A stretch of DNA of 15,102 nt from MGIIb-O3 sp046710875 (GTDB lineage Archaea; Thermoplasmatota; Poseidoniia; Poseidoniales; Thalassarchaeaceae): positions 1-15,102 of the forward strand of contig JBKEHQ010000029.1 of assembly GCA_046710875.1 (NCBI GenBank), in the 5' to 3' direction. A model generated the notes under the pieces. That model was given only the letters and a program-made list of their open reading frames with translations. It was not told the origin of the DNA and ran no database searches. A program made the position numbers and the translations under genes. Positions 1 through 6,803 of the stretch are shown piece after piece. Every line of letters begins with the position of its first letter. The first letter of the stretch is position 1.

Positions 1-896
1 CATGTATGATAATATCCTGCAGTTATTGCAACTGCAGTTCTCCCAGTTCCTAAACTAGATGTTTGAGTAGGTGTATTTCTATTACTACCAGTTCCATCTC
101 CAAGTTGACCATAGCCATTGTATCCCCAACAATTTACAGATCCATCATCAAGGATTGCGCATGTGTGAAGTCCTCCTGCAGAAATTGCAACTGCAGTTCT
201 TCCAGTCCCCAGACTAGATGTTTGAGTAGGTGTATTTCTACTAGTAGTAGTTCCATCTCCAAGTTGACCTTCGCCATTGCTTCCCCAACAACTTACAGAT
301 CCATCATCAAGAATTGCACATGTGTGATAATCTCCTCCAGTTATTGCAACTGCAGTTCTATCTGTTCCTAGACTAGATGTTTGAGTAGGTGTACTTCTAT
401 CAGTATTAGTTCCATCTCCAAGATTGCCATAGCTATTGTATCCCCAACAACTTACAGACCCATCATCAAGAATTGCACATGTGTGAGCAAATCCTACAGT
501 TATTGCAACTGCAGTTCTATCAGTTCCTAAACTAGATGTTTGTGTAGGTGTATTTCTATCAGTAGTAGTTCCATCTCCAAGTTGGCCATAGTTATTGTAT
601 CCCCAACAACTTACAGACCCATCATCAAGAATTGCACATGTGTGAGCATATCCTGCAGCTAATGTAGAATAAGTTTGAACTGATCCTTCTTGAAATCCAG
701 CCTCATGAAGAGTATTTTGTCCTGAATTACTAACTGTATGAGTATATTGTGTGACTAGTTCTTCAGATAATTCCTCTGAAGATTGTCCTAAATCTGAAGT
801 AACTATTCCAAGGACCGGGAGTCCCAAAAAAAGAAGAATTAAGAAGTATGTAATATATCGAGATTTTTTTGAATCATCTACTTTTTTACTAGACAT
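1..896 (-). CDS. Secreted RCC1-repeat protein, 5' part (runs off left edge)
   Basis: An open reading frame starts at the ATG at 894-896 and stays open for 298 codons to the window edge, so the C-terminus is missing. The N-terminus is basic (MSSKKVDDSKK), followed by a hydrophobic segment at about residues 14-33 that reads as a signal peptide or membrane anchor, then a Ser/Glu-rich linker to about residue 80. From Cys87 on, four complete 53-residue RCC1-type units follow, each with the pattern C-A-I-L-D-D-G-S-V-x-C-W-G and a later LGDGT. The two Cys in each unit are typical of extracellular RCC1 repeats and could form disulfides. RCC1 units usually build beta-propeller blades; here the protein is probably exported and its ligand is unknown. 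No clear ribosome binding site precedes the start. The fold is confident, the role is not. Confidence 0.85.
   Translation of the reverse strand, partial: MSSKKVDDSKKSRYITYFLILLFLGLPVLGIVTSDLGQSSEELSEELVTQYTHTVSNSGQNTLHEAGFQEGSVQTYSTLAAGYAHTCAILDDGSVSCWGYNNYGQLGDGTTTDRNTPTQTSSLGTDRTAVAITVGFAHTCAILDDGSVSCWGYNSYGNLGDGTNTDRSTPTQTSSLGTDRTAVAITGGDYHTCAILDDGSVSCWGSNGEGQLGDGTTTSRNTPTQTSSLGTGRTAVAISAGGLHTCAILDDGSVNCWGYNGYGQLGDGTGSNRNTPTQTSSLGTGRTAVAITAGYYHT
3..638 (-). repeat. Four tandem 159-bp RCC1-coding repeats
   Basis: Four in-frame copies of 159 bp (53 codons) lie at 480-638, 321-479, 162-320 and 3-161, and the first two bases of a fifth Cys codon lie at the edge. An anchor motif (ccatcatca) recurs with an exact 159-bp period. 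The copies differ at only a few codons, mainly at two variable spots: around WGxNxxG and just before the next unit (VGFAHT, GGDYHT, AGGLHT, AGYYHT). Such DNA-level identity suggests recent expansion or gene conversion. Confidence 0.95.
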
Positions 897-965
897 ATTG
901 CATGCCGGAAAGAAACTTGATTTAACATGTCCCTATTTTGATAAGAATACAACTCATCCATTATT

Positions 966-1259
966 TTAGATAACTAAAAATGCAGAAATTTCAGAAATTA
1001 ATACCATTCCAAAATTATGACTATCATCACTTGCAGTTGGATCAGGATTATCTCCTATTAAGAATGCTTTATTTCCATTTATTGATTGAATTCTTTTTAT
1101 AATTATTAGATTAGATTGTAAAGGATGTTTTGCTAATACAATTTGCCCAACTTCGAGTATCTTATCTTTGATTTTCTCAAACCTTACAGTAGAGCCATTG
1201 ACAAGCGTAGGCCACATTGAGTCGCCTTTTACGACTACATTTAGGAAGCGCGAATCCAT
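966..1259 (-). CDS. sodX: NiSOD maturation protease, S24/S26 signal-peptidase-like
   Basis: A 97-residue protein of the LexA/signal peptidase I (S24/S26) fold. The nucleophile motif KGDSMWPTL is at residues 11-19, with Ser14 as the catalytic serine. The general-base lysine is Lys55, in the IIIKRI strand at 53-57. The C-terminal GDNPDPTASDDS block (69-80) is also typical. There is no transmembrane helix, unlike a normal signal peptidase, which fits a soluble processing enzyme. Its start codon lies inside the 3' end of the nickel superoxide dismutase gene (19-base overlap in another frame), so the two are probably translationally coupled. In known NiSOD systems the neighbouring SodX-type protease removes the N-terminal propeptide to expose the nickel-binding histidine. 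The gene name follows from family and position; no activity is shown here. Confidence 0.9.
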   Translation of the reverse strand: MDSRFLNVVVKGDSMWPTLVNGSTVRFEKIKDKILEVGQIVLAKHPLQSNLIIIKRIQSINGNKAFLIGDNPDPTASDDSHNFGMVLISEISAFLVI

Positions 1260-1711
1260 GGAACTTCACGGCCTTTAGCGGCCCAGAACATATTGTGAAT
1301 AGATTCAACTGCATCCATTAACTCTTGAGCATGTTGCTCTGAAACTTCTACTTTGCATGCCGAGCATAACTTTGCTGCTTGCCAGAATGTATCATGAAGT
1401 TCCGGATTGGTTTCAAGATGTTGAGGCTTGAAGAAATCTGTCCATAGAATTAATAATTCATCTTTACACTTTTGTGATTCTTCTTCTTTTATTGATGCAT
1501 AGCGAGACATTGTGTTCATGTATGCTACGAATTGTTCAGTTGTACCCTTATCAATTGGATTTTCTAGTGCAACCATTTTCTTAGTCATTGATTGAACAGC
1601 TTCTGCTGCTACACGTGCACTTGCAGGGTCATAAACTCCACAAGGTCCGTCGCAATGTGCACTTGCTTCGATTGTTATTATATTCTCTTTGGTTAGTTCT
1701 GTATCTGTCAT
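1241..1711 (-). CDS. sodN: Nickel superoxide dismutase precursor
   Basis: Dismutates superoxide to oxygen and hydrogen peroxide in the cytoplasm. The 156-residue precursor has an 18-residue propeptide followed by the nickel hook HCDGPCGVYDP (residues 19-29). Cleavage after Ala18 would give a mature N-terminal His1 with Cys2 and Cys6 as nickel ligands and Tyr9 near the active site. Position 4 of the hook is Gly, where Leu is common. The rest is helical, with the late motif FWQAAKLCSACKVEV, as expected for the four-helix bundle that forms hexamers in studied enzymes. The ATG is supported by an AGAGGT ribosome binding site eight bases upstream. The gene for the maturation protease overlaps its 3' end. 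NiSOD is best known from actinobacteria, cyanobacteria and marine proteobacteria, so transfer into this archaeal lineage is likely. Confidence 0.95.
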   Translation of the reverse strand: MTDTELTKENIITIEASAHCDGPCGVYDPASARVAAEAVQSMTKKMVALENPIDKGTTEQFVAYMNTMSRYASIKEEESQKCKDELLILWTDFFKPQHLETNPELHDTFWQAAKLCSACKVEVSEQHAQELMDAVESIHNMFWAAKGREVPWIRAS

Positions 1712-1778
1712 ACTATCTTACCTCTGACTAGGCGCATAGGGTGCTTGAATATCAATACTAAGGTAGAATATTCACAAT

Positions 1779-1785
1779 AAAAAAA
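1779..1785 (-). terminator. T-run terminator candidate after the exchanger gene
   Basis: On the minus strand a run of seven T within an AT-only stretch lies about 50 bases after the stop of the cation exchanger gene and about 70 bases before the sodN start. Archaeal RNA polymerase commonly terminates at such T-runs. The same AT stretch could also serve as the sodN promoter TATA region; the sequence alone does not separate the two uses. Confidence 0.35.
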
Positions 1786-1833
1786 TTATTCTTCTTCATT
1801 GGCAGTTTTCTTTAGATTGGAGTAAATTGTTAC

Positions 1834-2967
1834 TTATGGGTGGAACCAGAATGCCAACGCTAAAACTGCATAAGTTCCCAATAACATAGATCCTTCCAGC
1901 CAATTAGATTTACCATCAGAAGCAATTGTATTTACTATCATAACAGCAAGGAATGCAGCAACTGTTTCTAATAATCCAAATTCAAATGTTAAAGATAATC
2001 CCAGCATCCATGCAACTAAAACCATCAAAGGGGCTACAAAAACAGCTATTTGAGTACTTGAACCGATAGCTATTGCAAAGGAGAGGTCCATCTTGTTTTT
2101 TGCAGCTACGGATACTGCTGTGAAATGCTCAGCTGCATTTCCGAACATTGGCAAAAGAATTACCCCTATGAATAAGTGAGACATACTTACGTCTTCTGCT
2201 GCAGATTCTAATGAGTGGACTAAAATTTCTGCCATCCATGAAACAAGAATGGTAGATATGACCAGAAGGGCAATTGCTTCATTCATCGTCATTTTAGGCT
2301 CTTCATGCTCGTGAGTACCATCAGTTGCAAATAAATCGGAATGTGTCTTTAATTGGAATAATAAGAATAGCATGTATAAACCAAGTAATATTACTGCTGC
2401 AGCCCTTGAAAGGTCTTCAACTCCAGTATCTCCCTCAACTCCTGAAACAGTTGAATGATATACAGTCGGTATAACTAATGTGATAACGGCGAGTAATAAT
2501 AATGAATTATTGGATCCAAATTGCGTCTCGTTGAATGACTGAACTTTATGGTGAATTCCTCCCCAAACAAATGCTAGTCCCATAACAAGTAATAAATTTC
2601 CAAGAATGCTGCCAATCAAACTTGCTTGTACAATTTTAATCATAATTACTGCTGTTTCTGAATCTGCTCCCGCTTTATACGCAGACCAAAGTGCTAATAC
2701 ACAGATTATTATCTCTGCAGCATTGCCAAAAGTTGCATTTAGTAACCCTCCAATAGAATCTGATGTACGTAGTGCAATTTCTTCTGTAGCATGACCCATT
2801 AAGAAAGCAAGGGGCATTATAGCTACCATTGAAGTAAAAAAGGCATTTGTTTCATTATGTGAAACATAAGCAAAATAGCAGCAAATTGGTATCGCTAATA
2901 GTAAAAAATTGAGTTTTGATTCGATTGGATTTATGGCCTTAATTAACCCTTGATATGATGTACTCAT
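1834..2967 (-). CDS. CAX-type Ca2+/H+ exchanger (CaCA superfamily)
   Basis: A 377-residue polytopic membrane protein with the internal duplication typical of cation/proton exchangers. The first ion-binding repeat holds GNAAEIIICV at 81-90, and the second holds PMFGNAAEHFTAV at 273-285 followed by the GSSTQIAVFVAP helix (302-313). The Glu in each GNAAE motif is the expected cation-binding acid. The halves are joined by a hydrophilic His/Glu-rich linker at about 217-224, as in CAX proteins. The length fits the family (about 350-400). It probably expels Ca2+ (or a similar divalent cation) in exchange for protons across the cytoplasmic membrane. It is divergent from the adenylate kinase gene with only 39 bases between the annotated starts, so the promoters must be compact or overlapping. 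Ion selectivity cannot be read from the sequence. Confidence 0.93.
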   Translation of the reverse strand: MSTSYQGLIKAINPIESKLNFLLLAIPICCYFAYVSHNETNAFFTSMVAIMPLAFLMGHATEEIALRTSDSIGGLLNATFGNAAEIIICVLALWSAYKAGADSETAVIMIKIVQASLIGSILGNLLLVMGLAFVWGGIHHKVQSFNETQFGSNNSLLLLAVITLVIPTVYHSTVSGVEGDTGVEDLSRAAAVILLGLYMLFLLFQLKTHSDLFATDGTHEHEEPKMTMNEAIALLVISTILVSWMAEILVHSLESAAEDVSMSHLFIGVILLPMFGNAAEHFTAVSVAAKNKMDLSFAIAIGSSTQIAVFVAPLMVLVAWMLGLSLTFEFGLLETVAAFLAVMIVNTIASDGKSNWLEGSMLLGTYAVLALAFWFHP

Positions 2968-3006
2968 GTAGTTCCCTATCGTGCTGGTGTATGCGATTAG
3001 AAGTCA

Positions 3007-3603
3007 ATGTTGCGCTTGGAACACAGAGTATTCATGAGATATCACGTTGTCGTGACGTTTGTGATAGTGCCTTACCGTCTTTCTATTACGGGATCTCCAG
3101 GAAGTGGTAAAAGTACACTGGCAAGAGAATTTGAAAATCTTGGATTTCATGTGATGTCTGTTGAGGAGTTGGCAGTAGAGCACAATTGTATTGGAGAAAT
3201 AGATCCCATAGACCAAGCACGTCCAATTGACTTAGATGCATTGAATGATGCTATAGAAAAAGATTGGAGTACTGCTCCCTTAGAGCCATTAATTATTGAT
3301 GGTCATCTTTCTCATCATTTACCAACTGATGCGGTTGTCGTTCTTCGATGTTCGCCCAAAGTTCTTGAAGAGCGTATGAAGAAGAGAAATTATTCTGAAA
3401 GTAAAATACTTGGGAATTGCGACTGGGAACTCTTGGGAAGTTCTTGGAATGAGAAAGATAGTGAGATTCCTTGGAATGAATATGATACTACGAAAAATGA
3501 TGTTCATAGCATTGTTATGGCTTTATCCTTGTGGATATCAGATGGATTCAAGCCTGAGAGTCCTTTGTCAGTAATTGACTGGGTATCAGAATTGGAGGAA
3601 TAG
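3007..3603 (+). CDS. Fap7/hCINAP-type adenylate kinase (broad-specificity NMP kinase)
   Basis: A P-loop kinase with GSPGSGKS at residues 29-36, the DGHLSHHLP segment (98-106) and RCSPKVLEERMKKR (114-127), all hallmarks of the archaeal/eukaryal Fap7 (AK6) family. These enzymes have adenylate kinase/ATPase activity and assist small-subunit ribosome maturation. The start is uncertain: family members begin only a few residues before the P-loop strand, so the ATG at 3034 or a GTG at 3061 or 3067 is possible. No strong ribosome binding site picks one, and the longest frame is given. If it is used, the protein has about 18 extra N-terminal residues. The stop codon is followed almost directly by the CDP-alcohol phosphotransferase start, and the ribosome binding site of that gene lies within this coding sequence. 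Confidence 0.85.
   Translation: MLRLEHRVFMRYHVVVTFVIVPYRLSITGSPGSGKSTLAREFENLGFHVMSVEELAVEHNCIGEIDPIDQARPIDLDALNDAIEKDWSTAPLEPLIIDGHLSHHLPTDAVVVLRCSPKVLEERMKKRNYSESKILGNCDWELLGSSWNEKDSEIPWNEYDTTKNDVHSIVMALSLWISDGFKPESPLSVIDWVSELEE
3594..3598 (+). promoter_or_regulatory. Ribosome binding site setting the phosphotransferase start
   Basis: GGAGG lies at the very end of the adenylate kinase gene, six bases before the ATG at 3605. It favours that ATG over the in-frame ATG at 3575, which would give a 30-base overlap and ten extra residues unlike the family. Confidence 0.7.
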
Positions 3604-3604
3604 T

Positions 3605-4282
3605 ATGTTTGAAAAATTTAGGGAAACGTGGATAAAGGCAACTGAACCCATAGTAATTAGACTGGGTGACCTTGATCCTAATATCCTAACATGGACTAGT
3701 TTAGTCATTGCAATAATCGCATTCGTACTTCTTGCTGTGGCAGATTTCGATGAAACAGGTTCTATGATGATAATGGGAGGTATTATCCTAATAATAATAG
3801 CAGGTATTTTTGACGCATTGGATGGTGCATTAGCTCGACATCAAGGAACTGATGGCCCATATGGGGATTTCTTAGATCATACAATAGATAGAGTTGTGGA
3901 TGTAGGACTTCTCATTGCAATAGGAATGAATGTGGCATTTGTTGATGATATGAGTTCTGGAACAATGGCGGCTCTACTCACGTTGCTTGGATCATACATG
4001 GGGACACAAGCACAATCTGTTGGACTTGGAAGAATATATGGAGGATTCTCAAGAGCAGATAGGTTAGTTGTAACATTGACTGGATTGTTAGTAGCCGCAA
4101 TTCAAGCATTTACCAATACAAAGGGGATTGCAAGTGATAGTATCCATGAGTATTTTGATTGGTTAATTTTAGGTAATTCTGAATTAAACGGGATAACGTT
4201 TGCAATAGCATTTTCCGCATGGGGAGGAATTTACACATTCTTAATCAGATTCATTAAAACTAGAAAAGGACTATTGGGATAA
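3605..4282 (+). CDS. CDP-alcohol phosphatidyltransferase, probable archaetidylinositol-phosphate synthase
   Basis: A 225-residue integral membrane enzyme. The complete CDP-alcohol phosphotransferase signature D-G-x2-A-R-x8-G-x3-D-x3-D is present: Asp73, Gly74, Ala77, Arg78, Gly87, Asp91 and Asp95, preceded by Asp70. These residues bind Mg2+ and the CDP moiety. About six hydrophobic segments flank it, for example 30-47 and 54-70. In archaea this family transfers inositol phosphate, glycerol phosphate or serine onto CDP-archaeol to make polar ether lipids. The length and the variant GDFLDHTIDR are closest in feel to archaetidylinositol-phosphate synthases, but the head-group substrate is inferred. 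The start was chosen from the GGAGG site six bases upstream. It is probably co-transcribed with the preceding adenylate kinase (one base between stop and start). Confidence 0.88.
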   Translation: MFEKFRETWIKATEPIVIRLGDLDPNILTWTSLVIAIIAFVLLAVADFDETGSMMIMGGIILIIIAGIFDALDGALARHQGTDGPYGDFLDHTIDRVVDVGLLIAIGMNVAFVDDMSSGTMAALLTLLGSYMGTQAQSVGLGRIYGGFSRADRLVVTLTGLLVAAIQAFTNTKGIASDSIHEYFDWLILGNSELNGITFAIAFSAWGGIYTFLIRFIKTRKGLLG

Positions 4283-4372
4283 TTTGGCAATTGTTAATTA
4301 CTAATAAAACAGGGTTCTTAGAGTTATAGATTGGGGCAATAGTTATCCTCTTCCTAATACGCCTGTCACTCC

Positions 4373-5482
4373 GTGAAGCATCTAATAGACAGAGTTCTGG
4401 AGCTTCAAGAAGATGAAATTTCTGCTCAACATAAGACTGAACCTGTTGAAGATTTGAACTTACATGAGTTACTAAAGTCATTACAACCCAAAATAAGAGT
4501 ATTTGGATGCGGAGGTGCAGGTAGTAATGCTGTTGCAAGATTACAAGCTGAATCATTATTTGATGATGAATATGTAAGAGGAATGGCAATTAATACCGAT
4601 GCACAACACTTACTAAAAGTTGCAGTAGAAAATAAAATCCTAATTGGTCGCACAGCCCGAGGCAGGGGGGCAGGTGGCGACCCAGAAAAAGGAGAACAAG
4701 CCGCATATGAGTCTGAAAGAATATTGAAGACTGAAGTTGAGGATTGTGACCTTGCTTTCATCACAGCAGGGTTAGGGGGCGGATCTGGAACAGGTTCCGC
4801 CCCTGTAATATCCCGATTAGCAAAGCAAGCAGGCGCTTTGACAATCGCTGTTGTAAGTTATCCGTTTATATCAGAAGGATCTTTGAGAAAACAAAACGCT
4901 GATTGGGGCTTGGAAAGGCTAAAAGAAACTGCAGATACAGTTATTGTCCTACCAAATGAGAGGTTATTAGAAATTGAGGCTGTTAAGCAATTACCTCTTG
5001 ATGCGGCGTTCCGTGTTGCTGATGAGCTATTAGTCAGAAGTATATCTGGAGTTTCAGAAATGATATCTAAAGAAGGTATTGTGAACCTTGATTTTCAAGA
5101 TCTTAAATCCGTCCTTAGTAATGGAGGCGGAATAGGAGTCATAGGACTCGGAGAAGGCGAGACTGCTGAAATCGCAACAAATGAGGCTTTGGAAAATCCA
5201 TTGTTAGATATGGATATTTCAGATGCTAGAGGTGCGCTAATCAATGTAGTTGGAGGCCCTGGTTTATCACTGGGAGAAGCCGAGAATTGTGCAAAAATAA
5301 TTAGAGGAAAAATAAATACTTATGCCAAAATTATCTGGGGAGTTACAACAGATGAAACATTAGGCAATAATATTAGAGTATTATTAGTGCTTACAGGAGT
5401 AAAGAGTGAGCAAATTCATGGTGCTTCAATGCACACTCAGATGCGAAATTTAAGAAGTAGAACAGTAGAATTTATCTCTTAA
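4373..5482 (+). CDS. ftsZ: Cell division GTPase FtsZ
   Basis: A tubulin-superfamily GTPase that polymerises into the division ring at mid-cell. The 369-residue protein has the nucleotide-binding loop GCGGAGSNAV at 45-54 and the tubulin signature GGGSGTG at 135-141 (Ser replaces the usual Thr at its fourth position, a mild variant). The T7 catalytic loop NLDFQDL (238-244) has both Asp residues needed to trigger GTP hydrolysis in the neighbouring subunit. The N-terminal extension MKHLIDRVLELQEDE matches archaeal FtsZ1-type proteins. The start is a GTG with no visible ribosome binding site, so a short or leaderless transcript is possible; a weak TATA-like element (ttatagat) lies around 4323-4330. 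It sits immediately upstream of secE and spt5, a common euryarchaeal arrangement. The tail is short and ends in SRTVEFIS. Confidence 0.96.
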   Translation: MKHLIDRVLELQEDEISAQHKTEPVEDLNLHELLKSLQPKIRVFGCGGAGSNAVARLQAESLFDDEYVRGMAINTDAQHLLKVAVENKILIGRTARGRGAGGDPEKGEQAAYESERILKTEVEDCDLAFITAGLGGGSGTGSAPVISRLAKQAGALTIAVVSYPFISEGSLRKQNADWGLERLKETADTVIVLPNERLLEIEAVKQLPLDAAFRVADELLVRSISGVSEMISKEGIVNLDFQDLKSVLSNGGGIGVIGLGEGETAEIATNEALENPLLDMDISDARGALINVVGGPGLSLGEAENCAKIIRGKINTYAKIIWGVTTDETLGNNIRVLLVLTGVKSEQIHGASMHTQMRNLRSRTVEFIS

Positions 5483-5501
5483 TTTAGATATTCTCTATAA
5501 T

Positions 5502-5512
5502 GTCCTCAGGAC
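5502..5512. promoter_or_regulatory. Palindrome in the secE-stalk operon leader
   Basis: An 11-bp perfect inverted repeat (GTCCT-C-AGGAC) lies directly after a TATA-like ctctataatg (5493-5502), in the 92-base gap between ftsZ and secE. Its placement suits a promoter-proximal operator, but a repeat this short can occur by chance. Confidence 0.25.
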
Positions 5513-5574
5513 GTTGTTCCCCGTCGCCCTTAAATGGAATTGGCCGGACGCTTGGACAGATTTGAGGGTGAACG

Positions 5575-5841
5575 ATGAGTATCGAGGATTCTAAAGTTAA
5601 CAAAGTTGAGGAGAAATTCCAAGACTGGCAAGATGATATTGAGAGTCGTGTAAGAAGTCTACAAACTGGTTCCTATGCAAGAATTTTGAAAATGGCACGT
5701 AAGCCAACAAAGGTTCAATTTAGGCAAACTATGATAGTTTGTGGCATTGGAATGTTCATTCTAGGTTTGTTCGGCTTCGGCGTTCAGGCAATGATGAATA
5801 ACGTAATTCCATCGTTTTTAGATTGGTTAACAGGATCATGA
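5575..5841 (+). CDS. secE: Protein translocase subunit SecE/Sec61-gamma
   Basis: The small clamp subunit of the Sec translocon, which holds the two halves of SecY together in the cytoplasmic membrane. The 88-residue protein has an amphipathic cytosolic helix ending in ARKPTKVQFR (41-50), the conserved block of the SecE/Sss1 family. One transmembrane helix follows at about 53-73, then a short tail. The length is slightly above the usual archaeal 55-75 because of a charged N-terminal stretch (residues 1-28). GAGGGTG lies four bases before the ATG. It opens the spt5/ribosomal-stalk gene set, as in most Euryarchaeota, and is separated from spt5 by only ten bases. Confidence 0.93.
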   Translation: MSIEDSKVNKVEEKFQDWQDDIESRVRSLQTGSYARILKMARKPTKVQFRQTMIVCGIGMFILGLFGFGVQAMMNNVIPSFLDWLTGS

Positions 5842-5851
5842 GGTGTAAAAT

Positions 5852-6718
5852 ATGTCTGAAGCATTCACAGTTTATCTAAGAAATGAAGAAAAAGTTTTGC
5901 TAATGCAAAGAGCAGATGGAATCTCTGACTTCCCTGGTGCATGGGATGGAATCTATGGATTAGGTGATCCAAGTGATTTAGAAATTGTAGCAAAAAGAGT
6001 ATCTGAGTGTACGGGCTTATCTGAAGAAAGTTTTGAATTTGTTCGAACTGGGGCTGCACGTGGATTAGAATATGGAAATAGATTAAATGATGTTACTCCA
6101 ATTCTATGTATTTGTAGTTCAGATGATATCAAGCCAACCACTCTATACAAAAATTGTGAATGGGTAGACCCAGGTAGAATTAAGGATAAAGAATATTCAA
6201 CTCCAAAATTGACAGAAATGTATGGAGACGTTGCTTCATATCTTTACATTCTCAAGACATCAATTGGACAAGAGCAAAATGTCGCAAAAGAAATTCGTGC
6301 AAGGTTATCTGGAACAGGTTCTCTACTAGATATCCAAGATGAGATTTTTGGAGTTTTGAATCCTCACTTTATGAGAGGATATATTTTCGTTGAGGCGTCC
6401 GCATTACATCATGTTGAGAAATTAATAGGAAGAGTTGGAATTGGAGTTACTCCATTAAAAAATTGTAGAAAGGTTTTGCCCGGTGAATCTCCATTAGAAG
6501 ATGTTCTACCTTATCTAGAACCAAAGGCTGCAACTTCTGGTATAGAAGAGGGAAGTCTTTGTGAGATAGTTGGAGGGGCATTTAGAGGTCAAAATGCTCG
6601 TGTAATACGTGTAACTGAATCAAAAGAAGAAGTTACAGTTGAATTATTCGAAGCTGCCGTACCAGTTGCTTTGACTGTTCGTGCAGACCAAGTAAGAGTT
6701 ACTCAAAGAGTAGAGTGA
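5852..6718 (+). CDS. spt5: Transcription elongation factor Spt5 fused to a degenerate Nudix-like domain
   Basis: The C-terminal half (about 129-288) is a typical archaeal Spt5: an NGN domain starting SYLYILKTSIGQEQNVAKEI, with the RGYIFVEA strand at 175-182, then a KOW domain with FRGQNARVIR (244-253) and ESKEEVTVELFEAAVP. Spt5 binds the RNA polymerase clamp with Spt4 and promotes processive transcription. The N-terminal 125 residues are not part of normal Spt5 (about 150 residues). They look like a Nudix hydrolase fold: KVLLMQR (14-20), FPGAWDG (27-33), a shortened Nudix-box region (36-55) and EWVDP (103-107). The box reads KRVSEC where REUxEE is expected and its leading loop is about three residues short, so hydrolysis is unlikely. 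AGGTG precedes the ATG at suitable spacing, and the frame is continuous across both domains. Confidence 0.9.
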   Translation: MSEAFTVYLRNEEKVLLMQRADGISDFPGAWDGIYGLGDPSDLEIVAKRVSECTGLSEESFEFVRTGAARGLEYGNRLNDVTPILCICSSDDIKPTTLYKNCEWVDPGRIKDKEYSTPKLTEMYGDVASYLYILKTSIGQEQNVAKEIRARLSGTGSLLDIQDEIFGVLNPHFMRGYIFVEASALHHVEKLIGRVGIGVTPLKNCRKVLPGESPLEDVLPYLEPKAATSGIEEGSLCEIVGGAFRGQNARVIRVTESKEEVTVELFEAAVPVALTVRADQVRVTQRVE

Positions 6719-6790
6719 ATTGGAGAATCAAGGAAATTAGTTTTTACATCAATATGAAATAGGGCGAGTAGGTCGGCGAGACACAATTAC

Positions 6791-6797
6791 AGGAGGT
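6791..6797 (+). promoter_or_regulatory. Strong ribosome binding site fixing the short L11 start
   Basis: AGGAGGT, one of the best Shine-Dalgarno matches in the window, sits six bases before the ATG at 6804. It argues that the shortened L11 frame is the real translated product and not the tail of a broken gene. Confidence 0.8.
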
Positions 6798-6803
6798 TAC
6801 ACA

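Noticed and set aside
63..371. Plus-strand Ser/Cys-rich open frame over the repeats.
   Set aside because: It is the antisense shadow of the RCC1 repeats; the minus strand gives a coherent repeat protein with a signal segment.
3..638. CRISPR array, because of regular repeats at the left edge.
   Set aside because: The period is 159 bp, in frame, and encodes RCC1 units; there are no short repeats with unique spacers.
4283..4372. A tRNA or small RNA gene between the phosphotransferase and ftsZ.
   Set aside because: No cloverleaf arms, T-loop consensus or strong hairpin was found; it reads as an ordinary AT-rich promoter region.
6720..6803. A hidden L11 N-terminal domain upstream of the short frame, perhaps after a frameshift.
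   Set aside because: Only 85 bases separate spt5 from rpl11, too few for the roughly 70 missing residues. The in-frame reading meets a TAG near 6738 and shows no L11-like residues.
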